From the NCBI RefSeq assembly GCF_019656055.1, contig NZ_BPKY01000004.1:115936-179935 (forward strand): a stretch of 64,000 nt of DNA. The letters are read 5' to 3'. The notes under the pieces were generated by a model. That model had not been told where the DNA came from, did no database searches, and worked only from the letters and a program-made list of their open reading frames with translations. Origin of the DNA: Leuconostoc miyukkimchii (GTDB taxonomy: Bacteria > Bacillota > Bacilli > Lactobacillales > Lactobacillaceae). Below, in pieces: positions 9,007 to 18,161 of the stretch. The position numbers and the translations under genes are program-made. Numbering within the stretch: the first letter of the stretch is position 1; the number at the start of each line of letters is the position of its first letter.

Positions 9007-9999
9007 TTAGAATAAAATACGAATCAAGATTACAGCTAAGATAACTTGTATTAAGCCGGTGACAAGACCATATGCCAGGAACTTGCCACCGGCTTTTTTA
9101 ATGGTATTAATTTTTAGGTTCAAACCAATACCGGCTAAGTTAACGATGCCAAAGAAACTAGAAATGTCTTTGGCGCCTGAAGTGACAGTATGTGGTAGGG
9201 CAATAAAACTATTCACAATTAAAAGTAGAACGAAAGCGATAATGAACCAAGGAATTTTGATGCCTTTTGGAGAAATAGTTGTTGTGTTAGCTTGTTGTTT
9301 CTGTGACATTCTGGAAAAAATAATCACAACAACGGTTAACAAAATGATGCGTAACATTTTAAATAGTGTAGCGTATGTGACAACTGTTGGGTTAATTAAT
9401 GCTGCGGTACCAACAACTTGACCAACAGACTGGACCACACCACCGACTAAGGCACCGAGTAAAATGTTATTATGTCCAACGAGATAAGGTCCAACAACTG
9501 GGAGTAAAAGCAATAGGACAACGCCAGTAATACTAACGGTGGCAACTGCTGTACGTCTTTGATCGTCCGTTGCACCGATAGCTGGAGAAACAGAGGCAAT
9601 CGCACTTGAGCCACATACAGCATTACCAGCACCCATTAACATAGCTGATTTGCGAGATACTTTGAATATACGACCACCAAGCCAGAGAACAACTACAATA
9701 GTTAGTGTCATCTGTAGCAGAATAAATAAAATACCATGTAGTTTTAGCTGCTCAATTGTGCGTAAGGTCACGGTCAATCCCATGAGAGCAATGCCAATTT
9801 CAATGGGGTATTTTTCAGCCCAGCGCATGCCGGGTGCAAAAAGTTGTTGTTTTAGAAGCGTGTTACCAAGGAGAATACCTAATAACATGGCGATACCTTC
9901 GGCACCTAAAAATGGTAAAAAATGTGCCAAAAATTTTGAAATAATAGATAATATGAGTGTTACGATGATACCAGATATCATATTTGATTTAATTTTCAT
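9007..9999 (-). CDS. YeiH-family (UPF0324) putative sulfate/anion exporter
   Basis: This 330-residue membrane protein has about ten hydrophobic segments and the family-typical stretch MGAGNAVCGSSAIASVSPAI (near residue 120-140). The GGNA/CGSSA signature and length fit the YeiH/UPF0324 family, annotated as putative sulfate or sulfite exporters. A GGGGAAG site precedes the ATG at 9999. It is divergent from a LysR regulator whose layout matches the yeiE/yeiH pair of enterobacteria, where the regulator activates the exporter; that control is inferred from the arrangement. Confidence 0.88.
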   Translation of the reverse strand: MKIKSNMISGIIVTLILSIISKFLAHFLPFLGAEGIAMLLGILLGNTLLKQQLFAPGMRWAEKYPIEIGIALMGLTVTLRTIEQLKLHGILFILLQMTLTIVVVLWLGGRIFKVSRKSAMLMGAGNAVCGSSAIASVSPAIGATDDQRRTAVATVSITGVVLLLLLPVVGPYLVGHNNILLGALVGGVVQSVGQVVGTAALINPTVVTYATLFKMLRIILLTVVVIIFSRMSQKQQANTTTISPKGIKIPWFIIAFVLLLIVNSFIALPHTVTSGAKDISSFFGIVNLAGIGLNLKINTIKKAGGKFLAYGLVTGLIQVILAVILIRILF

Positions 10000-10127
10000 A
10001 GCTCTTCCCCTAGGTGTCTGTCGATTGACAAAACAACTTTTAATATCATTAATGCTACCGCGTCATTTGCTATTTGTAAAATAAATATTTATAATGTGTT
10101 TAATTAAGAAACGTAATAGGTGGATAG

Positions 10128-10946
10128 ATGTTCAAATTACTAGAAACATTAGTGGCTGTTTATGAAACACGCTCTTTTTCAAAAGCTGCTGATCAACTTT
10201 TTATTTCTCAACCGACCGTAAGTGTACATATTAAACAATTAGAAAAAGAATTAGGTGTGCAATTATTTCATCGTAACGGTCGTACGGAATTTACGCCAAC
10301 GCAAAGTGGTCGCTTGTTGTACCAGAAAGCATTGCATGTTTTAGATGAATGGCAGACATTGACAGATAATTTAGGGCAAGATAATCGTATTAACATCACA
10401 ATAGGCGTATCGCAAACATCTGCTACTGTGCTTTTACCTCAATTATTTGCACAAATTGGTTCTGAACAATTTGATACAATCGACGTTAAAATTGAGATGC
10501 ACAATTCAGAGGAAATTCTTACTGGTGTTTTGAATCGTCGTTTTGATTTTGGTATGATTGAAAAACCAATTACACATGAATTTATTGCGCGCGATAAAGT
10601 GGCATCGGACCAATTAGTTTTAGCTGGCAACTTGGCAGATAATCATTGGTTGGTACGTGAAAAAGGTTCAGGTGTTTATCACTATACACAACAATATTTT
10701 AAGCAACATGAAATTGTACCAAGACATGCGTTGACAGTGTCTAACAATGATATTATTGTTAGAATGTTAGCCCAAAATTTTGGAAAATCTATTGTTAGCA
10801 TACAGAGTCTCACACCTGAAATACCATATCAAACTTTGCCAGAATCGTTTAACCGCTCGTTTTATATGATTCGTTTATCACATGAAAATCGTGCAGAACA
10901 TATGAAATGGTACAATCAAGTTGTTCAAACTGCGCGTCAATTATAA
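10128..10946 (+). CDS. LysR-family regulator divergent from the YeiH gene
   Basis: The 272 residues begin with a LysR-type winged helix-turn-helix (ETRSFSKAADQLFISQPTVS, about 13-32). A periplasmic-binding-like effector domain follows (residues about 85-270, starting NITIGVSQTSATVLLPQL). The protein is slightly shorter than the 290-310 usual for the family. An AGGTGG site lies before the ATG. It is transcribed away from the YeiH-family exporter with 128 bases between the starts, the classic LysR-target layout. The effector is unknown; by analogy with YeiE it may sense an inorganic sulfur species. Confidence 0.9.
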   Translation: MFKLLETLVAVYETRSFSKAADQLFISQPTVSVHIKQLEKELGVQLFHRNGRTEFTPTQSGRLLYQKALHVLDEWQTLTDNLGQDNRINITIGVSQTSATVLLPQLFAQIGSEQFDTIDVKIEMHNSEEILTGVLNRRFDFGMIEKPITHEFIARDKVASDQLVLAGNLADNHWLVREKGSGVYHYTQQYFKQHEIVPRHALTVSNNDIIVRMLAQNFGKSIVSIQSLTPEIPYQTLPESFNRSFYMIRLSHENRAEHMKWYNQVVQTARQL

Positions 10947-10983
10947 TTCCAGCACCCAAATTGTGTACAAAGTTAATATATCA

Positions 10984-11020
10984 AAAAAACATCATAGATA
11001 AGTTATCTATGATGTTTTTT
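10984..11020. terminator. Bidirectional terminator between two LysR genes
   Basis: A perfect 17-bp inverted repeat (10984-11000 and 11004-11020) with a 3-base loop is bounded by six A and six T. It separates two convergent lysR-type genes. Confidence 0.9.
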
Positions 11021-11042
11021 GATGGCATATTATTCACAAATA

Positions 11043-11951
11043 TCAGTTAGATGGTTGCTTTTGATCTAAGAATATAGTTTCAGCAAATGATGTTAATTCA
11101 TTATTATTTCTGGTGAATATAGAAATATTTCGTGTCAATTCGACATTGACTTTTTTCATTCCGAGTCGTGATATATTTTGTGTTACTTGTCTGATTGCTT
11201 GGGAATGAGGTAATATGGTTAAAAATTCGGTATTATAAATGAATTTCGATATTGAATCTGAATGGTCTATTTCTAAAATTTGAGGTTTATTAATGTTTTT
11301 TTCTTTCAGTTTTGATAACAGGGTTTGATGTATTGGGCAATACGATGGGTATAGAATCCAGTTAAACTGGCTAATTTCTTGAATTGTTAGTTCGAGTTTT
11401 TTCTGATTGTTAAGCTTTGAGTTTCGTAGATCATAAACGACGTAGTAAGGTTCTGAGTATAGTGTTTTTTCTTGAAAACTATTTTTTAAATTGTTGCCAA
11501 AGTTAGAATCCATAATAACGACATTGGTTTGGTAAGTATTGAAAGTTTTAATTAATTCAAAAATGTTTGTTGTTATTTTTGCGCTTTTAAATTTTGAAAT
11601 GTTTTGTTCAAAGAAAGTAGAAAGTAGATTAGCTGAGATGCTATCTAGGCAGCCAATATTAATATCATTTAGAGAAATCTGAGACTGCACTGACCTCATG
11701 AAATCACGCGTATTTTCTAGAAAAACCTTACTTTTTTTGTAGAACAATTGACCATCTTCGGTTAAATGAACGCCTTTAGAGCTGCGATAAAATAATGTTG
11801 TGCACAGTATCTTTTCTAACTGCTTAACTTTTTTACTGGTAGCTGGTTGACTCATATGTAGAAGTACTGAGGCCTTATTTATACTTTTTTCTTCACTGAC
11901 TACCGTGAAAACATATATCAACTCAGTGTTTAAGAATAAATTATCGTACAT
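11043..11951 (-). CDS. LysR-family regulator divergent from a DMT transporter
   Basis: This 302-residue regulator has an N-terminal helix-turn-helix (SINKASVLLHMSQPATSKKVK, about 22-42) and an effector-binding domain. I use the ATG at 11951 because GGGGAG ends 6 bases before it; an upstream in-frame TTG at 11957 abuts that site. Codon use is more AT-rich and lysine-rich than in the neighbouring LysR gene, which may mark a more recent arrival. The divergent DMT-family transporter is its likely target. The ligand cannot be told from sequence. Confidence 0.88.
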   Translation of the reverse strand: MYDNLFLNTELIYVFTVVSEEKSINKASVLLHMSQPATSKKVKQLEKILCTTLFYRSSKGVHLTEDGQLFYKKSKVFLENTRDFMRSVQSQISLNDINIGCLDSISANLLSTFFEQNISKFKSAKITTNIFELIKTFNTYQTNVVIMDSNFGNNLKNSFQEKTLYSEPYYVVYDLRNSKLNNQKKLELTIQEISQFNWILYPSYCPIHQTLLSKLKEKNINKPQILEIDHSDSISKFIYNTEFLTILPHSQAIRQVTQNISRLGMKKVNVELTRNISIFTRNNNELTSFAETIFLDQKQPSN

Positions 11952-11963
11952 ATACAACTCCCC

Positions 11964-11980
11964 TATAACGATTAGTTATA
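11964..11980. promoter_or_regulatory. Probable LysR operator
   Basis: A perfect inverted repeat TATAAC-N5-GTTATA lies 13 bases upstream of the minus-strand lysR start and in the intergenic space shared with the DMT transporter. It resembles the T-N11-A dyads bound by LysR proteins. Confidence 0.5.
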
Positions 11981-12073
11981 ACCACTATACTAAACTGATT
12001 CTTCCTAATCAAGCCTAGCACCGTTAGTATGTTAAATAAGGTTATCAACTAAGGAAGGAAAAGGAATTTAAAA

Positions 12074-12997
12074 ATGAACAAACAAAAGTATGCTTTAGGT
12101 CTTGTTTTTTGTATCATTGCAGTTTTATCATGGGGAGGTATGTTTCCCGTTATGAAACCAGCTTTGAAAATTGTTGACCCTTTTTATTTTACGCTTTTTA
12201 GATATGGTGCTGTAGCCATTATTTTTGCTATTTTACTATTAATTTTTGAGGGAAAAAAATCATTTTCAACAGAAAATAATCTTTTAAAAATATGGATACT
12301 CGGATCATTTGCGTTTGCAGGATTTAGTTTTCTGGTATTTTTAGGTCAAAAATTGGCTGCAGAATCGGGTGCTATGATTGCATCAGTCATGATGGCGATA
12401 CAACCGTTATTAGCATTATTACTAAATTGGTTTCGAAAGGGAATTAAACCCAACAAAGTATCATTTTTTTCAATGATTATTGCTGCAATAGGTGTTGTTC
12501 TAGTCATGACTAAAGGTAAACCGTCAAGCCTTTTTCAAGGTGGCAGTGATATGCTATTAGCTACGATATTAATACTTTTAGGTGCTTTGTGTTGGGTAAT
12601 ATACACTTCTGGTAGTAGTGGGTTTCCGAATTGGTCAATTTTAAGATACTCAACCTTGACTACGATATATGGGATGCTGACGGTTATAGTAATTTTGTTT
12701 ATTGCAACAATATTCGGGTGGTTACAAATACCGTCTGTTGAAAATATTTCATCTATTTCGGGTGCACTAACTTATATGATTACATTAGCTGGTGTAATTG
12801 CTGTATTCTCTTGGAATATGGGAAGTAGATTGATTAAGCCTTTGAATGCTATTCTTTTCATGAATCTCGTTCCCATCACAGCATTTTCGATTTCCGTATG
12901 GAATGGATATAAAATAAATTCTTTTGAAATGATGGGTTGCTTTTTAACTATTCTTGCACTTGTAATAAATAATTTGTATATTCGAAAAAATCGTTAG
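12074..12997 (+). CDS. EamA/DMT-family transporter
   Basis: This 307-residue membrane protein has ten hydrophobic segments arranged as two EamA repeats. The first starts with LSWGGMFPVMKPALKIVDPFYF (about 20-40) and the second near residue 160 (LGALCWVIYTSG). These are typical drug/metabolite exporters. A strong AAGGAAGGAAAAGGA site precedes the ATG. It is divergently transcribed from a LysR gene, with a dyad in the spacer, so expression is probably switched by that regulator. The substrate is unknown; amino acids or small toxic metabolites are common for the family. Confidence 0.88.
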   Translation: MNKQKYALGLVFCIIAVLSWGGMFPVMKPALKIVDPFYFTLFRYGAVAIIFAILLLIFEGKKSFSTENNLLKIWILGSFAFAGFSFLVFLGQKLAAESGAMIASVMMAIQPLLALLLNWFRKGIKPNKVSFFSMIIAAIGVVLVMTKGKPSSLFQGGSDMLLATILILLGALCWVIYTSGSSGFPNWSILRYSTLTTIYGMLTVIVILFIATIFGWLQIPSVENISSISGALTYMITLAGVIAVFSWNMGSRLIKPLNAILFMNLVPITAFSISVWNGYKINSFEMMGCFLTILALVINNLYIRKNR

Positions 12998-13007
12998 ACT
13001 AGTTTGA

Positions 13008-13376
13008 TTACTCTGCCACTAAAAGCGCGCTATAATGCGTTTTTTTATTTTTCAGAAAATCAATATGTTGTTGTATTTTTTCTTTTTCTAAACATAATAG
13101 CTGCTCTTGTTGTTCTAAAATAGCCATTCTTGCTTTAATTGTGCCGTCTCCTTGTTCACGTAATTTGGCATATTCTATTATTTTTAGTAATGGTAGTCCA
13201 GTTGCTTTGGCACGTTTGATAAACTCAAGCCATTTTAGGTCTTGATCTGTGAAGATGCGATAATTATTGCTACTACGGGCAGGGCGTAACAGGCCTAGAT
13301 CTTCGTAATAACGCAATGTTGGTATTGAAAAATCTGTTAAATTAGCAATTTCTGATATTTTGTATGTTTTTAGCAC
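13008..13376 (-). CDS. MerR-family transcriptional regulator
   Basis: The 122 residues start with a MerR winged helix (YKISEIANLTDFSIPTLRYY, 5-24, then DLGLLRPARSSNNYR). A long dimerisation helix follows (about 75-110, rich in E, Q, K). There is no cysteine cluster, so it is not a metal sensor of the MerR/CueR kind; it looks like the small-molecule or redox branch. It is divergent from a carboxymuconolactone-decarboxylase-like gene, with a dyad between them that is probably its operator. Confidence 0.9.
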   Translation of the reverse strand: MLKTYKISEIANLTDFSIPTLRYYEDLGLLRPARSSNNYRIFTDQDLKWLEFIKRAKATGLPLLKIIEYAKLREQGDGTIKARMAILEQQEQLLCLEKEKIQQHIDFLKNKKTHYSALLVAE

Positions 13377-13407
13377 GGTATGAAATCCTTTTTTTAAATT
13401 GAGTTTG

Positions 13408-13434
13408 CTATAAAGCTTACTTGATAGTTTATAG
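13408..13434. promoter_or_regulatory. Probable MerR-type operator
   Basis: An inverted repeat CTATAAA-N13-TTTATAG (arms 13408-13414 and 13428-13434) lies midway between the divergent MerR gene and the CMD-like gene. A TTGAGT (13400-13405) with unusually long spacing to TAGTTT/TATAGT would suit the stretched promoters that MerR proteins activate. Confidence 0.5.
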
Positions 13435-13466
13435 TAAATCTTAGCATATAGAAAGAGGTAATTATT

Positions 13467-13832
13467 GTGGACAAATATGAAAATGGTTTAAAAATAAGAG
13501 AATCCGTTATTGGTAAGCGAGCCAGTCGATTGGTATCTGATAGTTTGGCAGACATAGCACCAATATTAGATCAAAAAACGCTCTTGGCTTTTGATGAAGC
13601 AGTGGAACGAGGTATATTAGACATGAAACAGCGGGAGATGATTACATTAACGGCCTTACTAACACAAGGCGACACGTCTAATCAACTGCGTATTCATATT
13701 CAAGGTGCGCTAAATGTTGGTATATCACGTGCTGAAATAGTAGAAATTTTTGTTCATTGCCTGTCCTATGTTGGTTTTCCAAAAGTTTTGAATGCCATAG
13801 CAGTAGCGAACGAGGTGTTTAGTCAAGATTAG
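13467..13832 (+). CDS. Carboxymuconolactone decarboxylase-family protein
   Basis: The 121 residues match the CMD fold: the RE.ITLTALLTQGDTSNQLRIH helix pair (about 62-82) and the ISRAEIVEIFVHCLSYVGFPK segment (about 92-112). It lacks the CxxC pair that AhpD-type peroxidase partners use, so it belongs to the decarboxylase-like branch. The start is a GTG with an AGAGG site 7 bases upstream. It is divergent from a MerR regulator; such pairs often respond to electrophiles or quinones. The real substrate is unknown. Confidence 0.82.
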   Translation: MDKYENGLKIRESVIGKRASRLVSDSLADIAPILDQKTLLAFDEAVERGILDMKQREMITLTALLTQGDTSNQLRIHIQGALNVGISRAEIVEIFVHCLSYVGFPKVLNAIAVANEVFSQD

Positions 13833-13845
13833 GGTTCAGTAATAC

Positions 13846-13884
13846 AAAAAGCGGACGTCATTTTTAAAATGGTGTCCGCTTTTT
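13846..13884 (+). terminator. Terminator after the CMD-like gene
   Basis: A long stem (AAAAAGCGGAC...GTCCGCTTTTT with an inner CATTTT/AAAATG stem) ends in a T run. The rest of 13885-14163 up to the minus-strand response regulator holds no gene I can support. Confidence 0.85.
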
Positions 13885-14163
13885 GATATTTTATTTTTTT
13901 TGTAAAGTTAATATGTTGTTCTTGGAACTTTGATTAGGAATACTTTTCTAGAATACCGTTTCTTGATGGTTTTTAATTATTAATTTTATGCTGAATCATG
14001 GTTATAGTTCGTAATATAGTTGTAATCGACACTATACTATAAGTTGACCAAAAATATGACATTTTACATAAAATTCTGTGATAATGTTTGGATAAGAATA
14101 GATAATTTATTTAAAAGGTAATGACTTTTTAAGAGTGCAGGTATTGTGGCAATATACTAAAAA

Positions 14164-14916
14164 TTAAATAATCCAGTCGAACTCTGACAAGTCTGCCTTC
14201 ACTTCTTTCAAACGTAGTTTTGAAATACCTGATATTTGTTGTCCATTCAAAAGCTTTAGTTCATAGTTTTGTTTTGACTGATTGTAATCAATCGCTGAAA
14301 TTTGATGAATTGGCACAATAGTGGAACGATTAATCATGACAAATCCAAATCGTTTTAATTTTAAATATAAATCATGAATGCCTTCAGTAGTCGTGAAAAT
14401 TTCTCCAGATATTAACACGATTTTTATATGACGTAACGATTTTTTTATAATAGCAACTTTATTCACTTCTATCATATGAAGTGTGTTTTTATACTTGATG
14501 CCTATTTTAACATGATCAGATTCTGGTCTAGTACTTTGACTAGTTAAGTTACGAACTCGAGTTAATGATTTTTGCAGACGAACAGCACTGATTGGTTTTG
14601 TTAAATAGTCTACAGGTTGTGTATCATAGGCTTCTAATGCAAAACTAGGGTCAGATGTGGAAAAAATTATTTTTACGTTAGGGTAATGTTCATTGATCAG
14701 TTTAGCTACATCAAGGCCATTTTCGTTAACGAGTAAAATATCTAGAAAGATAAGTTGAATTGTTTGATCGCTTTTTTTCAATATTTGCCATAAATCTGAA
14801 AACTTAGTGAAAGATCCAACCAAATTAATGTAATCATAAAAATGCAATAAATTACTTAATTCGTCAATTGAATTTTGATTATCGTCTAAAATAATGGTGT
14901 TTATTTTCTTTGACAT
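14164..14916 (-). CDS. LytTR-family response regulator (AgrA/ComE-like)
   Basis: This 250-residue protein has an N-terminal receiver domain: IILDDNQNSIDEL carries the acidic pair, the phosphorylated Asp lies in LIFLDILLVNENG, and the switch lysine in DYLTKPIS. A C-terminal LytTR DNA-binding domain follows (about 145-250). I start at the ATG at 14916, which has a GGAG site 9 bases upstream; longer in-frame starts would run into the histidine kinase gene. The kinase ends 22 bases upstream, so the two form one transcript. Family members control peptide-pheromone or bacteriocin genes, here most likely the divergent ABC exporter. Confidence 0.93.
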   Translation of the reverse strand: MSKKINTIILDDNQNSIDELSNLLHFYDYINLVGSFTKFSDLWQILKKSDQTIQLIFLDILLVNENGLDVAKLINEHYPNVKIIFSTSDPSFALEAYDTQPVDYLTKPISAVRLQKSLTRVRNLTSQSTRPESDHVKIGIKYKNTLHMIEVNKVAIIKKSLRHIKIVLISGEIFTTTEGIHDLYLKLKRFGFVMINRSTIVPIHQISAIDYNQSKQNYELKLLNGQQISGISKLRLKEVKADLSEFDWII

Positions 14917-14938
14917 ATTATGATACTCCTTTAAAAAA

Positions 14939-16198
14939 TTAAATAGTAATTTCGACAATGACATGTTTGTCTTTTTCCTGAATGGAAAATGAACCATTAT
15001 AATCGTGAATAATTTTTTCAATAATGGACAAACCAAAGCCATGTTCGGTACTTTTTTTTGATGTCACGCCAGGTTTGCGTATTTTTGTGGCAACGGTATT
15101 GGGAATATGACCGTTATTTATAACTGTAATAATGTTTTTTTTGTTTACTTGGTTGAAAGATATTTCAACATAACGCTCTTTCACATTGTTAGATTGTAAA
15201 GAGGCTTCTAAAGCATTTGATAGCACATTATTCAACAATTTATTTAAGTCATACAAACTCAAATTTATCTTTGCTAAATTTGAATTTAAAAAAATTTCAA
15301 AATTAATTTGATTTGTTTTTGCAAAGACTTCATGTCTGTATAATAATGCGCTTATTTCAGGATACTTAACTGCAGCTACAGACTGTAAATAATCATTTTC
15401 TTGTACTAAAGATTTGACATATTTAGATAGCTCACTATATTGTTTGGTAGTTGTTAACTGATTAATTGTTACTAAGTGAGAGTTGTATTCATGTCGACTA
15501 GATTTGATTGCCATTACGTAGTTTGATAATTCATTTGATAGTTCAGCTTTTTTCATTAGTCGTTCATTGACTAACTGATGCTTGTGGCTGTTGAACAAAA
15601 AAATAATGACACTAATAATGATGATAAAGAAAATAATTGAAAATAATTGACTAATATTGATAGAAATACCAGCAATATATTTTCTAAAGAAATTACTAGA
15701 TATTGCGATAATTAGCATTAGAGTGCCTGCAAAAATAATGCCGATATTTATGTTTTTTTTCCAAAATCGTTGAATAGCATCTTGTGATTTATGTTTAGTA
15801 ATAAAGAAGTTCAATATTAATGCTATGACATTTAATAGAATGAAAATTATGAAGAAAAAATATCTGTGGTTAGTAAAAATAGTGAACAATACGTTAATAA
15901 AAACAACCAGTATCACGAAAAAAATTACCATTGTTAGAAAACCAATCAGAGAAGTGAGAATAGCTTTTCGAGCATCAATAATAATGAGAAGACCAATTGA
16001 TATAATAACCAAAAATGGTGTAATGTTAGATGTTGCATGATGTTTCATTAAACTAAGTATGAGCCATAAATTTAACAAAATAATGGCGTAAACTAGTATG
16101 TATTTTTTACTTAAAAATTGGTTGTCTTGTATAATTGCGTGACCAAAGTGGATTGCAGATATCATGATAAGCAACGATTGTATGGTGAAAATAAACAA
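14939..16198 (-). CDS. AgrC-like sensor histidine kinase (HPK10 type)
   Basis: The 419 residues have about six or seven N-terminal membrane segments (to about residue 205). A dimerisation region with the phospho-acceptor histidine in SSRHEYNSHL (about 233-242) follows, then a HATPase_c domain with N-box NVLSNALEAS and G-box HGFGLSIIEKI. This architecture is that of peptide-pheromone receptors. The start is a TTG with GGGAG about 10 bases upstream; a later ATG (MISAIHF) is the alternative. It is co-transcribed with the LytTR regulator. No AgrB-like processing protease or AgrD gene is visible nearby, so the ligand may come from elsewhere or be an external peptide. Confidence 0.9.
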   Translation of the reverse strand: MFIFTIQSLLIMISAIHFGHAIIQDNQFLSKKYILVYAIILLNLWLILSLMKHHATSNITPFLVIISIGLLIIIDARKAILTSLIGFLTMVIFFVILVVFINVLFTIFTNHRYFFFIIFILLNVIALILNFFITKHKSQDAIQRFWKKNINIGIIFAGTLMLIIAISSNFFRKYIAGISINISQLFSIIFFIIIISVIIFLFNSHKHQLVNERLMKKAELSNELSNYVMAIKSSRHEYNSHLVTINQLTTTKQYSELSKYVKSLVQENDYLQSVAAVKYPEISALLYRHEVFAKTNQINFEIFLNSNLAKINLSLYDLNKLLNNVLSNALEASLQSNNVKERYVEISFNQVNKKNIITVINNGHIPNTVATKIRKPGVTSKKSTEHGFGLSIIEKIIHDYNGSFSIQEKDKHVIVEITI

Positions 16199-16312
16199 AA
16201 TAATTGGTCTCCCGCTATAAATTTAATGTGAAAAGTACTCTAGAATCAAAGATTTGGTTGTTTTAATCAAGTATAGGTTATTTCAGACTAATAATTGTGT
16301 ATTTTACGCAAT

Positions 16313-16354
16313 TATACATAGATTAGTATGAATACTATACTTAATACTAATCTA
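16313..16354 (+). promoter_or_regulatory. Promoter with palindrome upstream of the ABC exporter
   Basis: A TATACA box (16313-16318) and TATACT (16336-16341) are 17 bases apart. An 11-bp inverted repeat with arms at 16319-16329 (TAGATTAGTAT) and 16344-16354 flanks the -10 box. A second small dyad (16291-16297 and 16309-16315) lies just upstream. The layout suggests regulated expression of the ABC genes. Confidence 0.45.
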
Positions 16355-16389
16355 TTATTGTCTTTCAGAAAAGAGAGAATTACAATACC

Positions 16390-16470
16390 ATGATATCCAT
16401 AAAAAGTGGACAAAAAATTGAATCAAAGGATCCAATTACAGCCACATATGATTTTATGGTGCTCATTTAA
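16390..16470 (+). CDS. Possible 26-residue peptide gene
   Basis: An ATG at 16390 opens a 26-codon frame ending at TAA 16468-16470, between the regulated promoter and the ABC ATPase gene. The peptide begins MISIKSGQKIESKDP and ends in a hydrophobic tail (FMVLI). It has no cysteine and no double-glycine motif. The upstream GAGAG is about 12 bases away, so the ribosome binding site is weak. It could be a small RiPP or signal peptide, a translated leader, or chance. Confidence 0.3.
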   Translation: MISIKSGQKIESKDPITATYDFMVLI

Positions 16471-16508
16471 AGTATGCGGAAGGCTTATAGCAACAGGAGA
16501 AAATTAAT

Positions 16509-17408
16509 ATGGTAAATAAAATGATTGAAGTAGTTAATTTAACAAAAAAATTTGATCAAAAAATTGTGTTAAATGATATTTCATTTACAGTTGAAGAAGG
16601 AGACATATATGGATTTTTAGGTCGCAATGGGTCTGGGAAGTCGACAACGATGAAGGCAATTTTAAAATTGTTGAATTTTGATTCTGGTACGATTAACGTT
16701 CTTGATAATAACGACATTCGCAACAGTAATGCGTATCTAAATCAAATTGGTTCATTGATTGAGGAACCTGCGTTCTATCCTAATTTAACTGGGTATGAAA
16801 ATTTGAAAATAGTGCAACAACTGTCGGATATACCTACGGAGAATATCGATCGCGTATTAGAAATTGTTGGACTAACTGCAACTGCCAATAAACTAACAAA
16901 GAAATACTCATTAGGAATGAAACAAAGATTAGGCATTGCAATCGCGTTGGTTAAATTTCCAAAAATACTAATTTTGGATGAACCTACTAATGGTCTTGAT
17001 CCTGAGGGCGTTCGAGAAATAAGAGAGTTAATTCTTTCATTACCAGAAAAATATGGTATCACTGTATTTATTTCAAGCCATATATTGTCTGAGATTGAAA
17101 AAATGGTAAATAAAGTAGCCATTTTAGATCATGGAAAAATTAAATTCGAGGGTAATATGCAAAAACTTGAACAGGAAAGCACATTATCTATAGCAACTGA
17201 TAACATGCCTGCAACGGAAAGCTTACTAACAGCCAAAAAGTACAACTTCATCAAAACAGAGAAAAACATAATAGTCAATGATGCATCATCTGAGGTTGCT
17301 ATAGCGGTTAATAAATTGTTAGTTGGCTCAGATATTGGTGTTTCAGATTTGCATTTGGTAAAGCATTCTTTGGAAGATATATTCTTAAAAATAACGAAGG
17401 AGGCATAA
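16509..17408 (+). CDS. ABC transporter ATP-binding protein (BcrA/LanF-like)
   Basis: This 299-residue ATPase has Walker A GRNGSGKST (about 38-46), signature SLGMKQRLGIA (about 136-146), Walker B ILILDEPTNGLDPEG (about 156-170) and H-loop SSHILSE. The C-terminal extension of about 80 residues is typical of exporters of the bacitracin/lantibiotic-immunity type. An AGGAG site precedes the ATG. It forms an operon with two ABC-2 permeases downstream and lies opposite an AgrCA-like system, a common arrangement for antimicrobial-peptide immunity or bacteriocin self-protection. The actual substrate is not shown by sequence. Confidence 0.92.
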   Translation: MVNKMIEVVNLTKKFDQKIVLNDISFTVEEGDIYGFLGRNGSGKSTTMKAILKLLNFDSGTINVLDNNDIRNSNAYLNQIGSLIEEPAFYPNLTGYENLKIVQQLSDIPTENIDRVLEIVGLTATANKLTKKYSLGMKQRLGIAIALVKFPKILILDEPTNGLDPEGVREIRELILSLPEKYGITVFISSHILSEIEKMVNKVAILDHGKIKFEGNMQKLEQESTLSIATDNMPATESLLTAKKYNFIKTEKNIIVNDASSEVAIAVNKLLVGSDIGVSDLHLVKHSLEDIFLKITKEA

Positions 17409-17411
17409 ATA

Positions 17412-18161
17412 ATGGTAACGTTTATAAGCGTTGAATTTCTAAAAAACAAGCGACGAAAATTTATTTTTCCGCTTATACTTATTACAAGTTTGACAGCCTT
17501 GTGGTTTTATATGTCAATGATGCGGGTTACTTTATCAACATCATCTAGCTTTAAAATTGATCAAAATTATCTGTTAATGAATCTTATGATGGTTAATGGT
17601 GTTTTTACACCACTATTTCTAAGTGTATTGGCATCTCAAATTTCTAATATTGAATTTAATAATCGTATGTGGTTGGTTTTGTCAGTGAACAACCAATCAA
17701 GACAACAGCTTCTGAACGCTAAAATTATTTATGGTTCATTGTTGATTTTTATTTATTGGATCATGCAAGTACTAGTTGCAATAGCTGTAGGTCATTTGGT
17801 TCATATTACTTTTTATGGTCATCTGTTTCTAATTACAATGATTGCATTGGGGTTGGCGCTGGTTGTTATGTTTTTATTTCAATTGGTATTATCCTTTTTT
17901 ATCAAACGACAAGCCATAGGATTAATTGTGGGAATCATAGGTTCGTTTATTGCGCTGATGACTTCTGGACTATTACCAGATTTTGTACTTAGATGGCTAC
18001 CTGTCGATTATGTTGCGCTATCGTCACCCTTAAAGCTTGTCAATGGTATGCAAATCATAATTAATCAAAATTTCTTATTTAATTTTATGTTTATTTTTAG
18101 CATAGGTGCAAGTTTATTTGCTTTCGCACAGATATTGGCTCGAAAAAGGGGAAATGAATAA
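17412..18161 (+). CDS. ABC-2 type permease (LanE-like)
   Basis: This 249-residue membrane protein has six hydrophobic segments. It starts FISVEFLKNKRRKFIFPL, which is typical of lantibiotic-immunity permeases of the LanE/MutE kind. The ATG follows the ATPase gene by 3 bases, and the stop overlaps the next permease start by one base (TAATG). It should form the export channel with the following gene. It shares low GC and codon habit with its two partners. Confidence 0.85.
   Translation: MVTFISVEFLKNKRRKFIFPLILITSLTALWFYMSMMRVTLSTSSSFKIDQNYLLMNLMMVNGVFTPLFLSVLASQISNIEFNNRMWLVLSVNNQSRQQLLNAKIIYGSLLIFIYWIMQVLVAIAVGHLVHITFYGHLFLITMIALGLALVVMFLFQLVLSFFIKRQAIGLIVGIIGSFIALMTSGLLPDFVLRWLPVDYVALSSPLKLVNGMQIIINQNFLFNFMFIFSIGASLFAFAQILARKRGNE

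Noticed and set aside
13973..14062. A 29-codon frame on the minus strand after the response regulator, possibly an AgrD-like peptide
   Set aside because: It has no ribosome binding site, no cysteine or charged AgrD tail, and lies downstream of the regulator rather than beside a processing protease.
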